In this document: piece after piece, positions 1 to 13,102 of the stretch
How the letters are laid out: every line of letters begins with the position of its first letter
Numbering within the stretch: the first letter of the stretch is position 1
From: Enchytraeus crypticus
Taxonomy: Eukaryota > Annelida > Clitellata > Enchytraeida > Enchytraeidae
Assembly (NCBI GenBank): GCA_905160935.1
Contig: CAJHZI010000481.1
Span: 1,632,501-1,696,500 of the forward strand
Length of the DNA: 64,000 bases
Direction of reading: 5' to 3'
Notes under the pieces: generated by a model
Seen by the model: the letters and a program-made list of their open reading frames with translations, nothing else
What the model was told of the DNA's origin: nothing
Database searches by the model: none
Program-made: the position numbers and the translations under genes

Positions 1-2489
1 AATGCTAATTTTGATGTTGAATTCGATTCTAAATAGACGCAGCACTTCATCTATGCCTATTTAGTAAAAGCCACAAATATTAAACCGGAAAGTTCAAAAG
101 CGCTTCTAATATTGGTAACTTAAAGAGATCAGCAGACGAAATTGAACCGGCGACATCGTGCGCTATAAGCCTCTATGTTTCCATTCGACCACAGTGTCTT
201 ATCGGATTTTCACAAGACTGAGCGGTAGAGGCGTTATTTAGAGAAAATGTAGAAGGACTGTCAATCAACTCTCGATGTCCGGCTCCTAGTATCCTATATA
301 AAGGATAATCCCAAATATCCGGTTCACGGATAGTTTACTTTTGCCTTTCATTTGTCCAAAAAGTGCCTCACATCTTTGAATAAAACTAAAGTATAATTCT
401 CAAATATACAGGCATTTTGTTCACTGGTGCTGTGTTCAGAAAAAAGGAAAGACGTCTAAGTTTATATGAAAAGATAAGATTATAAAAAATTCAAAGCATT
501 TTTAACATGCAATAGCTATGGTAGAATTTATCCCGACCCTAGTTAAACTGAGATTTACGTTAAGATGATGATGATGATGAAGAATTGGTATGGCAACAAC
601 CAGTGAGGTAAAAAGATGCAATTAATGTCAAGGCTCCACTGGCCTGATAACAAACTCTCTGAATTCTTCTACTTAATTTTGCTTTAGAATTGCGGTTTGT
701 CATGTTTGTTTCATGAAAAATATATACATTCTTTGACTTACATCTATTTTCAAACCAGAAGGAATTACCACAAGGTTTTGTCCGGCTTGTCCGATTGAAT
801 CGATGCGCCCCTGTTTAGATCAAGCATCAACTCTAACTTAATTTGTAGAACCCGCAGATTCTTATAGTTCTGATCTTTACTAAATATACAAAAAGTGGAA
901 TAGACGATCTATTTATACACGAAACTCAGCAAAAATAGTATGTTTTGAAAAAGGATCGCGCCATAATTACGTTTACTTGAAAACGATCAATTGAACTTGC
1001 TATCGCTGCTTCTAGATTTTTTTACTGGCATACTGACATGTATAAGCGAACTATTTACAAAGTATTTAACAATTTTTAAGCAAACATCAATGCTAAGATG
1101 GTCTGGAAAAGTAAGAGGGCAGAAATTGTAAAACGCTATCCTCAACTAATACTCCACGACATTGATAATAGAGACTCGGTGGTGTCTTCTTTGTGGTAAA
1201 TCTCAAGCGGTTCAACCTAATGAAGACGCAATAAACAGTGCCACAGTTAATGCAATCAGATATATAGAATTTCTTTCTTCTTAACAGCAAATGAATCTCG
1301 TGTCGGAGGAAGATTTTGTTTACATTTTTAAAAATCTTTTTCTTGAAGATGCTGTGGAATAAGAAATATTGTTAATGTGTGAGTTTAATGAGTTCTTTAA
1401 TTACACTGATAGTTATTAGGTTCAAGGCATGCCATAACGAACAGTAGCCTAGACGACTAACCGATGAGCTACATAACAATTAGTATACTAACAAATGACC
1501 TTGTATATGTCTGTACCGACTTCTGAATATTTTTACATTGAAACCCCATAGTTTAATCAACATTTTGTTCTATTTCAGTCTTGTTTTCGATGATGTTTTT
1601 ACTCTCAATAATTAATAAAACCTGTTTTGCTAAATTACTCGAGGCCCATGAAGCGTGGTTTCTCTATACAGTAATTCATCGGACAGATGACACCATCAGA
1701 AAAGAAAAGAACCGGGGTTTGTAGTGTAAATGTTCTCTCGGCTCGATTGGTGAATCGGTTAACGAGTCGGTCATGGAATCGATCAGAACTTTCGGTTTCC
1801 CCAACTTTGTAATTTTCCTTCAATTTCACGTGGACTGACAATGAGATTAACAATGTACTAGCTTTATTATAAGGACAGACGTAGTTTCCATTATCCCATA
1901 CGAAACACGTTAGCGGAATCACGTGGACTGGTGTCCCTGTCTGGAGCGGTTGAAGAAAAGGTCGATATGGACCAGAAAAGTAGCACATCGTTTCCTAGCC
2001 ACACAGGAAGCTATTTCAATATATCGAAAGATAAATATGGTAATGTTTTTCTGAGCATTTTCATGAATTTAGTCGTTATTTAGCGTAAATCTAAAGCGAT
2101 GTAGTTTAACTTCTTATTATGTCAGCAATTTTTTCTGCTTATATCAGGTCAGACAATTTCACAACATTTTGTAGTCTGTTGAAATACAAAATAATCCCAT
2201 TTGAAATGGATTTCGCAGGTGTTTCTCTCTAGCCTTTCAAGCTTATCATAGAGAATATCACATAGACTGAATTACTGTAAACAACTTTCTTTTGTTGAGA
2301 GCCTGGCGATTTAAAAATCTATTTTTTAAAAATAAAAACGAAGTAGATTCAAAAAGCACCTATATCAGGCAGCCTTACATTGCAAATTATCATGTGATTG
2401 ATCGAATTGAATTAAATTCGAGGCCCATGAGAATTAACAATTATATTCTAGTATACTTACACATTGATTTAACAGCGCGCCACATTCGA
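1..2489. other. Intergenic, no gene recognised
   Basis: Apart from the family B end at 520-590, ordinary AT-rich sequence. A 117-codon open frame on the - strand (1635-1988) has no recognisable domain and is treated as chance. Confidence 0.6.
520..590 (+). mobile_element. SINE family B 3' end with (ATG)n tail
   Basis: TTTATCCCGACCCTAGTTAA, then ACTGAGATT and (GATGAT)n. It is the terminal piece of the element seen fuller at 13.9 and 63.7 kb. Confidence 0.7.
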
Positions 2490-2582
2490 TATGTAACAGC
2501 AACTCTTTCCTCACTCGAAAGCGATGTCAATGACGGGCGAACCCTGGATTTGAACCCCGCATATACTGATCCGCGGTATATA
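2490..2582 (-). mobile_element. SINE family A, partial
   Basis: Reverse-orientation copy with TCACTCGAAAGCGATGTCA, TTTGAACCCCGC (B box) and GATCCGCGG. The tail half has diverged. Confidence 0.7.
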
Positions 2583-3065
2583 ACTTGAAATTTGGAATTT
2601 ACTGCATTTCGGCGTCAAAACGAATTTGACATGACTGCTTAATTTCAGTACTTTAATTGCATGTATATTAATGCCAATAGAAAATACCGCAGTTAAATAT
2701 TGACCCTATTTCCATTGATCGTTGTTTCATGGTGGTGCACTGAAGTGAAAATAGAGATATTTTTGGAATTTCAGTAGAATTCGTAAATAGACAATAGCTT
2801 GAATTGTACGATTTACAAATCCCATGCAATTAACTTGAATGATTTATGCGGACAGCCGTGAAAGAACGTGTGACAAGCTGAGAACACAGGAATGTAGACA
2901 GTCGTAACGGGTGTAGCTGCTGAATGAGAAACCAAAATAAGCGAAAACTTTCAAAACATCTTACTATCCTTACAAAGTATATAGAAATTTTAGTCATCTC
3001 AAGGCTTACAGAGTAATTATAATTATATAAAGTATAACTATTTTATATAAAGTACTATTATAAAG

Positions 3066-3232
3066 TAAGCGGTCGTGTATCTTACTACTTCGTCACTGGC
3101 TCAAGCCACTCGACCGCGGATCAGTATGTGCGGGGTCAAATTCTGGGCTCGCCCGTCACTGACATCGCTATCGAGTGAGGAAACTGACGTTAACCTTAGC
3201 TTTACCAACTTTATTATATATTATTATATAAA
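3066..3232 (+). mobile_element. SINE family A with ATT-rich tail
   Basis: Contains CTCGACCGCGGATCAGTATG, CTCGCCCGTCACTGACATCG, GAGTGAGGAAACTGACG and TTAACCTTAGCTTTACC, followed by TTTATTATATATTATTAT. The A-box half is rearranged or mutated. Confidence 0.82.
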
Positions 3233-5918
3233 GTATATTGCGTTTGTGGAGCTCACTCGAATGTTGTTACAAATGTCTGGTCTAAGGACCTATTTACTGC
3301 CTGATATTTTTGTAGCTCAATGAACTTCATCGACTAATAGTGGTGCTTATTGTTATGTTCATTTTATTAGCTGGGTTTACTGTAACTGTTGTAAAGTATA
3401 GGGATGCGTTTATATGATTTACTCTATTAAACAATATACATTGAGCATCTTGTTCTTTGAGAGGAGATAATTATTCTGGACATATTAAAAAAACAGTAAT
3501 TTTCCTAAATATTTTTCTGTTGCAACAATTATAAACTAACATTAGCAGTGTTATATAATTACCATGGACATTATGGCAACTAAAATATACCAGCGTTTTG
3601 AAATACAACTATTTGGTAAAACTCTACATTTTAGCGGAAATCTTATACAGCACAGTAGTAATTGAGAGTACAGCAGTGCCCAACCAACAGGACTTTACAT
3701 ATTATGAAGTGAGAGACGAAGAACTTCAAGATGCTGAGAATTGTGATCTTGTGGATTATGGACAAAATTTACCTCAATTTTTCTGAAGCGGAAAGTATGC
3801 AGGAAATCCACAAGGACCAATGCGAGAAGTTGAATTATTAGAGCTGACAATGCAATAAATATAAAGCTTCCTGGAATGAAGCCCCAGTAATAGTTGATTT
3901 TCATACTTATTCTTGTTTATTCTTAGCTCGTAACGTTCAAGGGCTAAATGTTTAATTAATTTAGCATTTCTATTGCCAATTGCATTTGGTTTACTGCGTA
4001 TGTGAGTTTTTTGTAGAGATAGTACTTCGATAAATAAAATAAATACTACCATTTATAACCCTGCTTACAGCTTTTAACAAGCCACACTATTACAATGAAG
4101 AAGCCGTTAACTGACATTTTGACAAGAATCTATTTGCCGCCAAAGGATTAAAAGAATTATAGTCATATTCGAAATTATTCCTTATTTCTCTAGTTCAAAC
4201 GGAAAAACATCTCAAACAGCAAATGACAATTTCTCATTGATCAATCATTATAAACTAATGATGTCCAGTAACTATTATTCACCGCTCCACTGGGTTGTAA
4301 TCATCCAATTAAGCACAGCATGAGAAATGTGGCTGATAATTTATGAGACTTTTTCATCAAGTTTTTTGAAGAAATCTATTTATGATTGCATACCTAGTTA
4401 GTAAATACGTTGTGCTCATTATGTATTTGAGTTTTCTGCTCTATGTTTCTGCTAAATTGTGGGTCTAACTAGCAAGTTTCTATTTATTATCTTCTTTAAC
4501 TTTCTACAGAGATCTAATGCATTTATTAAAATGTTAAAACACTTAAAACGTGTTAAGTAGGCCTAACAAGTCAGCATAACTCTTAAATAATCTTGGCTCA
4601 AAATCAACATACTACAGTAAGACAGATTACCAAACTAATAGTAGCCTAAGGACAAAATAATGTGGTGCTTTTCTTTTAAAATTTATTTAACATTATTCTT
4701 GGGCTTATTTGCTAAGAAAACAAACCTAGACAGAAAGCACATGTACTTGCGGACAACATATACCTATGTTATTGACCAATGCGAAGGAATATTTTTGATA
4801 GAGTGTATAAAAAGCAAATAAAGCAATTTTAAATACAGCATGTAATGCTTAAAGTATAAAAATTTCAAACCTAAACTAGAAGTTTAAATATACAACTTAT
4901 TTTTTAAGCCTCCTTTCGTGTCATGGACACTAGAAGATAGAGCATGCTATGATACCCATGTGCTGAGGCTAATAATCAGGAACCTAGTATGGAAGGACCG
5001 CTTCGAAATAAATGTCCTCTTAATTGAATGAATAAATTAAGATTTGATCGTATAATAACATATTTTCTGTGTTTTGTGTAACTTGTATTTTTTTACCATG
5101 CACTAATAGTAGAGTCATAAATCAGTTGATTAGTTTTACCGCGCATTAATTTCAATGTGTCAAATGTTAGTAGAAAACTGAATGTAATAACTTTGCCAAA
5201 TACTTTTTAAGACCTGACATTTATAAATCATCAGTGAAACAGAAATAGGGAGACACAATCGAATTGTAGGCGAAGCTAGTATCCTTTGGGTTCATTCGAA
5301 AGGAAACAGATGCAATACGTTGTTATCTGCACAAGACAGAACTATAGGTAAACGACTGCCGTCTATTCAATAAGAGAATCTATGGAACAATTTTTACAAT
5401 ATCAATTGATTGATTTTCTGATATCAGAGTCGATCTCAGCGCTGTCTGCCTTCAATCTATCATGCAGTGCTCCAGATCTGAAACAAGAATAAGTTTACTT
5501 TATTGGAAAAATACGTCCTATAGGAATCTATCTAAGAATCAATTAATTATTAAATAAATTTACAATAAATTATTACAATAAAATAATCGGCTGAAGGCAT
5601 TTTCAGCGACGTCTCGAGACTGCTTTTCAAATACAACCATTAATTTTATCATCACCAAACTAATTTAAAAAGTTTGTTGCTGAATCCATGAATTTATGAT
5701 TTGATCCCTTTAATTAATAATTTTATTTGTTGTATAGTCCTCGATGGACAGCACACTGTGCATTCACGTGACCCTAGGATTAAATTAGTACGTTTAATAT
5801 TTTTTAAAACCTTCTTAGGGAATCTTAAAAATTCATTTATCTCAAGCATTATGCATTAAACATTCATTAATAGTGAATCTTAAACATTCATTTATCTTCA
5901 ATCATTCATCGTCTTCAT
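3233..5918. other. Intergenic, nothing recognised
   Basis: AT-rich unique-looking sequence with one TAGGCCTA octamer near 4558. No open frame or repeat family stands out. Confidence 0.6.
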
Positions 5919-6215
5919 GAATGAATGAATGAATAAATTCATTCATTCGTTTATTCATTCATTCATTCATTCATTACATTCACTCATTCATTTCCTCGTT
6001 CATTCATTCGTTCATCTATTCATTCATTCAGGAGGTCTTCATTCATACATTCGTTCTTCATTCATACATTCGTTCTTCATTCATACATTCGTTCTTCATT
6101 CATACATTCGTTCTTCATTCATACATTCATTCAGTCATCGTCTTCATTTGTTTATTTTAAACATTCATTTATTAATAGGGCATCTTAAACATTCATTTAT
6201 CTTAAACATTCATTT
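5919..6215. repeat. (ATTC)n array with a 19-bp sub-array
   Basis: Tetranucleotide ATTC repeats, preceded by a short opposite-strand GAAT run that makes an inverted repeat at 5919-5960. Inside, CATTCATACATTCGTTCTT is repeated five times (6040-6134, the last copy altered). The open frames through it are repeat artefacts. Confidence 0.9.
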
Positions 6216-7999
6216 ATAGTGATATAAGTGGTTAACGTAAAGCAAATGTTTGAAAGTCAAACATGAGTGTTTTTAGTTCCTACTAGACGGAAATGTGTGA
6301 GATGACGGGTAGAGGCGTAACAATATTGCGACTTGCGATTTTCATTACCCTGCTAATTAGTTTAATTTAGGTAATGAATTCCAATGATACTCTCGAGAGT
6401 TGTTAAAACTTTAGAACACATTGAACTTTTAGAAATTCTAAAAAGCTCGAGATTAAGTTTTAATTAAGGTTTAATTAAAGCTAATTTACTCCAGGTTCCA
6501 AATGGGGCTGACATTGCACGCGTTAAGACGGTCATAGGCTTAGCAGATATACGAAATTAACGTATCAAAATATCTATATATATAAAAAACCACACTCCGG
6601 CGAGAATGCGCTAAGAAATGACATCAAACTTTTCTAGATTCCGGAATCCCTTGTGGCATGTAAGCGTGAACTGGAGTAACTGAAACGTAAGCGAAAGTTC
6701 ATTTCAAGAAATTCGATGCAAGCGAATAATGTGTGGGAATCGAATTTCGGAAACCATGAAAGTCTACATATATTTAAAATGAAATAGAATGGCTTATGGG
6801 CTGCAGCAAGCTCGCAAAATGTTCTGTATTTGTTCTATGGTTGTCGATTGCATTTGAAAAAAGCATAGATAAATCTGTAATACAGTTTTTTACATTAAAT
6901 AGAGATACATTTCTACATTGACACATGTATGTCTCTACCAGTGCAATAACTGCAGGTTCATGATATATAATACTTTAAAATTTATATCAGCCTTTTTCTT
7001 TGAATATCCACATAGATAGTACGCTATCAAAATTATGCGGCATCTCAAGTCTCAGTCTTCCTCTAATTTTCTTCTCTTTGCTTCTACCTTGTTTAAATTC
7101 TTTTAGCACATTATCACTTGTAGTGCATTATTATACAGCATTATTATACGGTATGTTGCATAGAATACACATTTTATGTTAGCATATTTTATTTGGAACT
7201 TAATCGTTTAGTAAAATTGTAACCATTGCTGTATAACTACGGTAAATGTAATTAGAAATTAAATAATAATTAGATACAGAAATATCAGCAACGAAGACAA
7301 ATACTAATATCTGAATTGGAATTGCAGTACATATTTTATATGCAATGCATATAATTGTATATTCTATCTTCTAGAATAATCGTTTCAATAAATGTTAGAT
7401 GATGCAATGTTTAATTATTATATGTGTATGTCATGTTAAGCAAAATCTGATTCATAGAAATGTGTAGACGTCTGCTCATTCATTCTTTAAAATTACATTA
7501 TTTGCTATATAATACGGGTGCCTTTAGCCATGAGTTTATAAACATAAAGTATTTTAAATACCGCACAGTGATATTCAATATACCATATTTTGAGACGTCC
7601 ATGCATTACTGTATAAATATATTGGCTTATACTATAGCTCAGTTTATCCATAGTTTACCATAGCCACTGGCTGAGGTGAGAATTGAGAACTAGGGGAACG
7701 GTCAGAATGTCTCAGGCCCCCTGTAATGTATTTATAGATCTCCTAGTATGTACAGTAGTATGGGTCCCAAGCAGGGGAAAGCAACTCAGAAAAAATAAGA
7801 GTTAGGGGAACGTAGCTCCTCTGCATCCCCTAACCCACTTTAACCACTGGGGAGGGGGGGGGGGGAGGCGTAGCGGTCTCATCTATGTACCCGATTCTTT
7901 CTGACACTGTCACCACTCCCACTTGATAATTCTCTTCCCTATTAGGAAATATCTCTCATTTGTTTAACACAAGAAGTTCAAAGATTAGCATATTTGTAG
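6216..7999. other. Intergenic, nothing recognised
   Basis: AT-rich. A GC-richer piece at 7660-7875 has a GTTAGGGGAAC / ATCCCCTAAC inverted pair and a G12-13 run (7854-7866), but no gene. Confidence 0.6.
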
Positions 8000-8040
8000 T
8001 ATAATAAAGGTTTAACGTCCGCTTCCTCATCCAAGGATGG
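8000..8040 (-). mobile_element. CR1-type 3' terminus fragment
   Basis: ATAATAAAGGTTTAACGTCC, then GCTTCCTCATCCAAGGATGG: the reversed end of the CR1-like LINE. It is cut at 8040/8041 where a nested inverted-repeat element begins. Confidence 0.65.
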
Positions 8041-8335
8041 ATCTGAACAGATAAATTTGATCGTGTGTGGCCGCGTCAGATTTGAAAACTGACGAGAGAA
8101 CTGATGACCTAGTTTCTCCACACACGATCAAATTTAACTGATCAAACATATCTGAACAGATATCTGTTCAGATATCTGAACAGATAAATTTGATCGTGTG
8201 TGGGCAAAAACTGATGGGAAAACTGACGAGTGTCAGATTTCAAACTGATGGAAAAACTATCAAACTCATCTGAACAGATAACTGTTCAGATAAATTTGAT
8301 CGTGTGTGGCCCGCGTCAGTTTTCAGATCTGAAGA
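8041..8335. mobile_element. Nested inverted-repeat element, MITE-like
   Basis: AAATTTGATCGTGTGTGG ends three direct copies (8041-8070, 8174-8203, 8282-8309), the first two full and the third partial. An inverted copy CCACACACGATCAAATTT is at 8118-8135. Between them are variants of AACTGACGAG and GCGTCAGATTTGAAAAC. A perfect 24-bp palindrome built on ATCTGAACAGAT sits near 8150-8176. No coding capacity is visible. It looks like foldback elements inserted into one another; the superfamily is unknown. Confidence 0.6.
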
Positions 8336-8532
8336 CTTGTCCCGCCCACAAAGACTTTTGGCGCACTTGTCGGCCTAGACTTTAATTCGAGCATTCTAAA
8401 TAGAAATTAATTTCTTAATTGAGCAGTTAAAATAAAAGTATTATAAATCACAAAGATGCTTTTGACATACAGAGATAAGCGTTACCGAATTAAATATCTT
8501 AATAAATTTAAATATTGATTTTAATATAAATT

Positions 8533-8745
8533 GAATGATTAGTGGTGCAGCGATAAAGCGCTCGCCTCTAGAACGAGAGGTCGCGAGTTCGATACTGCGT
8601 TGCGACGTGAAAAATAAAAACATAGTCGAGCAAATGTGTTGGTGTCAAATCGGTATATACGCGACCTTAATGTTCCATTTCCTATCTAGGGCCTTTCATG
8701 TCGACCCCGAATAGGGTTATACGGGACGCTAAACGAATTTGATAA
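8533..8745 (+). mobile_element. tRNA-headed SINE, family E
   Basis: The tRNA-like head (8540-8605) has CTCG/CGAG as an anticodon-type stem around a CTCTAGA loop and a B-box-like GAGTTCGATAC. It is followed by an unrelated body with TCGACCCCGAATAGGG and the terminal motif GGGACGCTAAACGAA. That end resembles the GGACGTTAAAC tail of the CR1-like LINE. A true tRNA gene is unlikely: the acceptor ends do not pair well and the body continues. Confidence 0.6.
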
Positions 8746-8952
8746 AATTTCAATATTAAACACCTTCGCTAAACAAATTAAAATTTTATAAACAAAGAAT
8801 AATAATTTTGTTTATAGTCAATCTCTATTGTATTTCTCAACAATAAAAATGCCATGCGCAATTTATACAGTGTTCCACAATCTCCCGCGATAATGAACAC
8901 TTCATAAACAGGCCGTTTGGCGTAAATCTACAAATATAATTCTAGTTAAAAA

Positions 8953-9165
8953 AGAAGATTAGACCAACCGTGGAATATACGTGTCGTAATAGGCGACAAA
9001 GCACTAAGATCCAAGCTAAAGTCAGAAAAGGAAAGGGCATCGGTTGGTGAGCGACTAAGCTCCAGAAATATCTGAAAAATTGTCTAAAAAGAACGGAAAA
9101 GCGTAATCCCGACCCTACTAATATAATTATACTGGGATTAAAGAGAAGTTGAGGAGGATGACATC
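8953..9165 (+). mobile_element. SINE family B
   Basis: GAAGATTAGACCAACCGTGG, AAGCACTAAGATCC, CGGTTGGTGAGCGACTAAGC, then AATCCCGACCCTACTAAT and ACTGGGATTAAAG with a short GAGGATGA tail. Confidence 0.78.
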
Positions 9166-10998
9166 TTGTTAACAAAATATTTCTGTGTTGTGTCCGAGTC
9201 ATTAAAGAATCCGCTTAGTATAAAACGAATTCTGAATGTAAAAAGTATTATTTCAGATTTATTTGTAAAACTCACGGCTAATGACTAATACTCTGACAGC
9301 ACTGATTCACTCTAAATAGAGATATGATTTGGAAACCTTACTACAGCTCAGGGAGTACAAGAATAACGAAAAGGATTATAAAGTTTCATGTCTTCATTGA
9401 TTTGCCAAAACGATGCTTATACGCCTACTTCATAGTACCTCCATAGTTATCTATGGTTCAGAGTCTTTCATGAAATAATCGTCAGAAATTATTGAATTTA
9501 TCGTCTGCATTCAATATGGAAAAACTTTTCAGATTTATGAAGATCTTAAGGGCACAGGATTTCTGTTGGAAGCATTTGTTACGCAGAATTTTGCTTCTAT
9601 TGTGTGAAGGTCAATTGATTGCAGAAAATACCAATGCGCGAAAAACCTATAATATCAAAAAGGGAAAAATTAAAATGATAGGAGGCATTGCTTTAAAACT
9701 TATTTGTTCTTATTTGGTTATGATTTTCGAATACACTGATACTTTATGTAAGTTTGTCTGATTCTTTAACGAAATATATCATAATATCCTCGAAATATAT
9801 CATAATACTTTACACTCTCTATAGAATCACTATCATGTACATGTGATGGTGATTAGTATAAGATATAATGATATCTTACAAGCCACATTCGTATTATATT
9901 AGTATTCTCGTAACAGACGAATTAAGTTTGCAAATATCAGATTAAATATACTAGTAATGTTTCTGTAATTTCTAACACAACTTATAAGTATTTTTTATTT
10001 TTTGCTTTAGGGTTGTTCATAATAGCAGTCACAAGACACGTATTCTTACATATAGTCTGTTCTCACAAGTGATTGTGAATACTCTACAAAAGAATAAACT
10101 GACTCCGTCACAAAGAATATGATAATTCTACAACTTAGTGCAGTCTAAATTTAAAAACACGATTTCCGGTGTAGTTTGTCATTGTTTCCTTTAGAAACTC
10201 AAAAGTAAAAGATAACTATTACTAATGGCTATGAAGATTAAGGAAGAAACAACGAAAACTGCAAAAACAGGAACCAAGAAAAGGAAACTCTGCAGTATAT
10301 GTGGCAGTCGTGTGTAAAGGAAAAAGAGATCAAAAAGAGAGACCACTTTTCTCACTAAATAATTATTTAATTGCACTTTCATCCATTGAAAATATTTTTA
10401 ATTGTTTAACCCTCCGATTTTATCTAGAGCAGACAAGTAAATTCTGAATAACTTTATTTTCATCTCTTTTCAAACTCCTCACCAGTATTGTGTTGATTGG
10501 TTCGATAAACTCCTAGCAACCTACAAGATCAATCTTTTAGTATTTGACAGTATCGTTTATTTCGCTTTCTGATATATAGAGATGGCGCATTTTAGTCCGT
10601 GATTTGGTTTCTAAAGTTCCATTCAATATGAAAGCCCAACTTAGCTGCAATTTCATTCTCTCATCCAGATAATTCATAAAAAGAAGTAATTATTGCTTAA
10701 TTTACTTTTTACAATCAACGTAACCAGTTATTCTATATTTAACGGTCGATGAGTGTTACATTTTTAATTTTTGAGTCTTAGAAGATGGCTGTTATTCTAA
10801 AATGAACCCAACTTCCTTGAGCAAAATGCAAGATAAGCATTTTTTCTACTGAAAAAGTATCTTTATGCTTTGCTGTATTGATTTTAAAGAATTATTTTAG
10901 TGTCAGAGTATCATTTTACACATCAGTTTTAATGCGAAGTCTATTTTCTCTATTTTATTACTACTAGGAAATTAAAATTTTATTATGCGCATGTAATT
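9166..10998. other. Intergenic, nothing recognised
   Basis: AT-rich with a short direct repeat GAAATATATCATAATA at about 9771-9806. No supported gene. Confidence 0.6.
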
Positions 10999-11094
10999 AT
11001 CAGTATGTGCGTTGTTAAAATCTTGGGCTCGCCCCTCACTGACATAGCTTTCGAGTGAGGAAACTGACGTTAACTTTAGCTTTACAAACTTTAT
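10999..11094 (+). mobile_element. SINE family A, 5'-truncated
   Basis: Starts within the head at TCAGTATGTGCG and keeps the whole tail, GAGGAAACTGACGTTAAC to AACTTTAT. Confidence 0.78.
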
Positions 11095-11528
11095 GTGTCC
11101 AATCGCTTGGAAACATTTCGAATAAGGTAGGCACTATAACAATTTCAGAATACATGTATAGATGCTTATTAACTAATTAATAGTTAATGCAGTTCATAAA
11201 GGAACGCAGATAGATTCTAAGTATATATTCATGAATACTTGCAATACTAAAATAGTCCAATTATTAATTTTATGCAACAAAAAATAAATAACATATTTAC
11301 CTTATCTTCCTCCTTCAGGTATATTTAACAACTGAGAGAATATTTATTTCGTCACAGAGATTTCCAGTAGAATTTATTCAATATTTCTGAATTTTAAATT
11401 CATATTTTCCGAAGAAATTACCTACGCATTAATTCACATCGGTAATCAAATTTCATGTTTATATAAAGGGATGCCCTTTTACTATATTTTAAGTCGCAAC
11501 TTGGTTCATTGAAAAAATTATAAGAAAA

Positions 11529-11616
11529 GAGAGTGAGAGCGAGAGAGAGAGAGAAAGAGAGAGAAAGAGAACGAGAGAGAGAGAGACTGAGCTACATGTG
11601 TATATCACTAATTTGT

Positions 11617-11696
<80 letters not shown>

Positions 11697-11708
11697 ATAT
11701 ATATATAC
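11529..11708. repeat. (GA)n then (TA)n microsatellites
   Basis: (GAGA)n at about 11529-11588 and a (TA)n tract of about 80-90 bp at 11616-11708. Confidence 0.95.
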
Positions 11709-12085
11709 TTCGTTTGACTATTTCTCATTTAATGAAAAAAGTAAGAATTTGTTTTTTTGCATTGATTGGTCATTATTAAGATGCCATTCTTTTATCAATC
11801 TGCTTGTAAAGGCATCATACAAATAGTTACAGAGAAAGTAGAAGTTACAGTTCTTATATAAAGACGCCGAAGTTAAATTCACATCAGTAATTTGATTTTG
11901 ATGGAATAAGTTAACAAATGCTAGAAAAGTCTACTTGCCCGGTGGATATAATTAAATCTAAGGCTTAAAATTAGTAAGGTTATTGATATATCCAACCTGT
12001 GACGACTCCTAAACGAGGCCTAATGAATAATTTCCTCCAGGCAATGTTATTATTTTAAGCTAATACAATACCAAGTAGAGACTCA

Positions 12086-12480
12086 TTTCATAACCTTAAA
12101 GTTACAATCTTTTGAAACTCTCTGCCTTCTCATCTTTGCTCATGTTCTTCTACTTTCACTTTCTGTGGTAGGTTTAAAACACATCTCATCCCACCTTAAA
12201 TTTTTAACATCTTACCTGGTTGTAGTTTTATTAATCACCGGACCGGCAACGTTTAGGAACTTTTTTCTTTCTTTTCAGCATATGTTTATTCAAATCGTTC
12301 GGGTGAATCGATTTGTAGTGACATGTGATGAGAGGACGTCACTTACATCGCCCTTGTATGTGGAAACGGACTCACATCAAAAACTTTTGATACTATTATT
12401 ATTACTATTGTCATTATTAGTATTATTATTGTTATTGTTATTATTATTATTACTATTGTCATTAGTATTACTATTATAAT
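12086..12480 (+). mobile_element. CR1/L2-like LINE 3' end with (ATT)n tail
   Basis: A third copy, on the + strand and strongly degenerate. Coding remnants read NSLPSHL and FKTHLIPP. Its 3' UTR aligns by eye with the 41.7-kb copy: AATCACCGGACCGGCAACG, then GGGTGAATCGATTTGTAGTG, then GAAACGGACTCAC. It ends in an imperfect (ATT)n tail (12393-12480) that runs on to 12535, where it meets the tail of a family A SINE in the opposite orientation. Confidence 0.75.
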
Positions 12481-12532
12481 TATTTTATTTCTGATTATTA
12501 CTAGTTATTACTGGTATTATTATTACTATCAT

Positions 12533-12650
12533 TATTAAAAGCTGGTAAAGCTGATGTTAACGTCAGTTTCCTCTCCCGAAAGCGATATCAGTGACGGGAG
12601 AGTCCAGGATTTGAACCCCGCACACACTGATCCGCGGTCGAGTATCTATT
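12533..12650 (-). mobile_element. SINE family A, tail-to-tail with CR1 3' end
   Basis: Reverse copy: AAAGCTGGTAAAGCTGATG, GTTAACGTCAGTTTCC, TTTGAACCCCGC and GATCCGCGGTCGAG. Its ATT tail joins the (ATT)n tail of the + strand CR1 fragment that ends at 12480. Confidence 0.8.
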
Positions 12651-13102
12651 ATTAATATCTAATATCTGGTATTGCTATTATTACTATATTATTTCTCGAT
12701 GCAGCCTAAGAATTTCACTGGTTATAGCAACATAACATCAACTTAATAACTTTTTGAACTTATAATTCCTACAATTGGTAAAGACTAAGATAAATTTACG
12801 ACTTGCTGATCGAATGATTGCACTCGTTCTCTCAATATAACTTCACGTCAACTCTACATTTTATCTCGATCTATTCCCTCACTATCTGGCTTCGTAAAGG
12901 ATTCGCTTGGAGTAGAGTAAACACGGGGAGGCAGAGGGCACCACTTTCATGAGAAAGTTGTTTCAATCTGATCGATGAACTTGAGAGATGATTGGGACAC
13001 AATTGGAATACGTTTGATTGGTTATCACACCAGTTAATAATATTAATATTATTAATATTATTTAAATATTAGTAATATTATTAATTTATAATTAATGTAT
13101 AA

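Noticed and set aside
1635-1988. 117-codon frame on the - strand
   Set aside because: No domain or family recognised, and the length is within chance for this much DNA.
3598-3786. 62-codon frame, + strand
   Set aside because: Begins at a TTG rather than ATG, and no domain is seen.
5929-6219. 96-codon His/Ser/Phe/Ile-rich frame
   Set aside because: Translation of the (ATTC)n array; no start context or domain.
8533-8610. Functional tRNA gene
   Set aside because: Anticodon loop and B box are tRNA-like, but the acceptor stem does not close and a SINE body follows.
11489-11728. Open frame with long Ile-Tyr runs
   Set aside because: It is the translation of (TA)n. The same holds at 15366-15653, 21612-21857, 43792-44375, 47668-48175 and 60676-61058.
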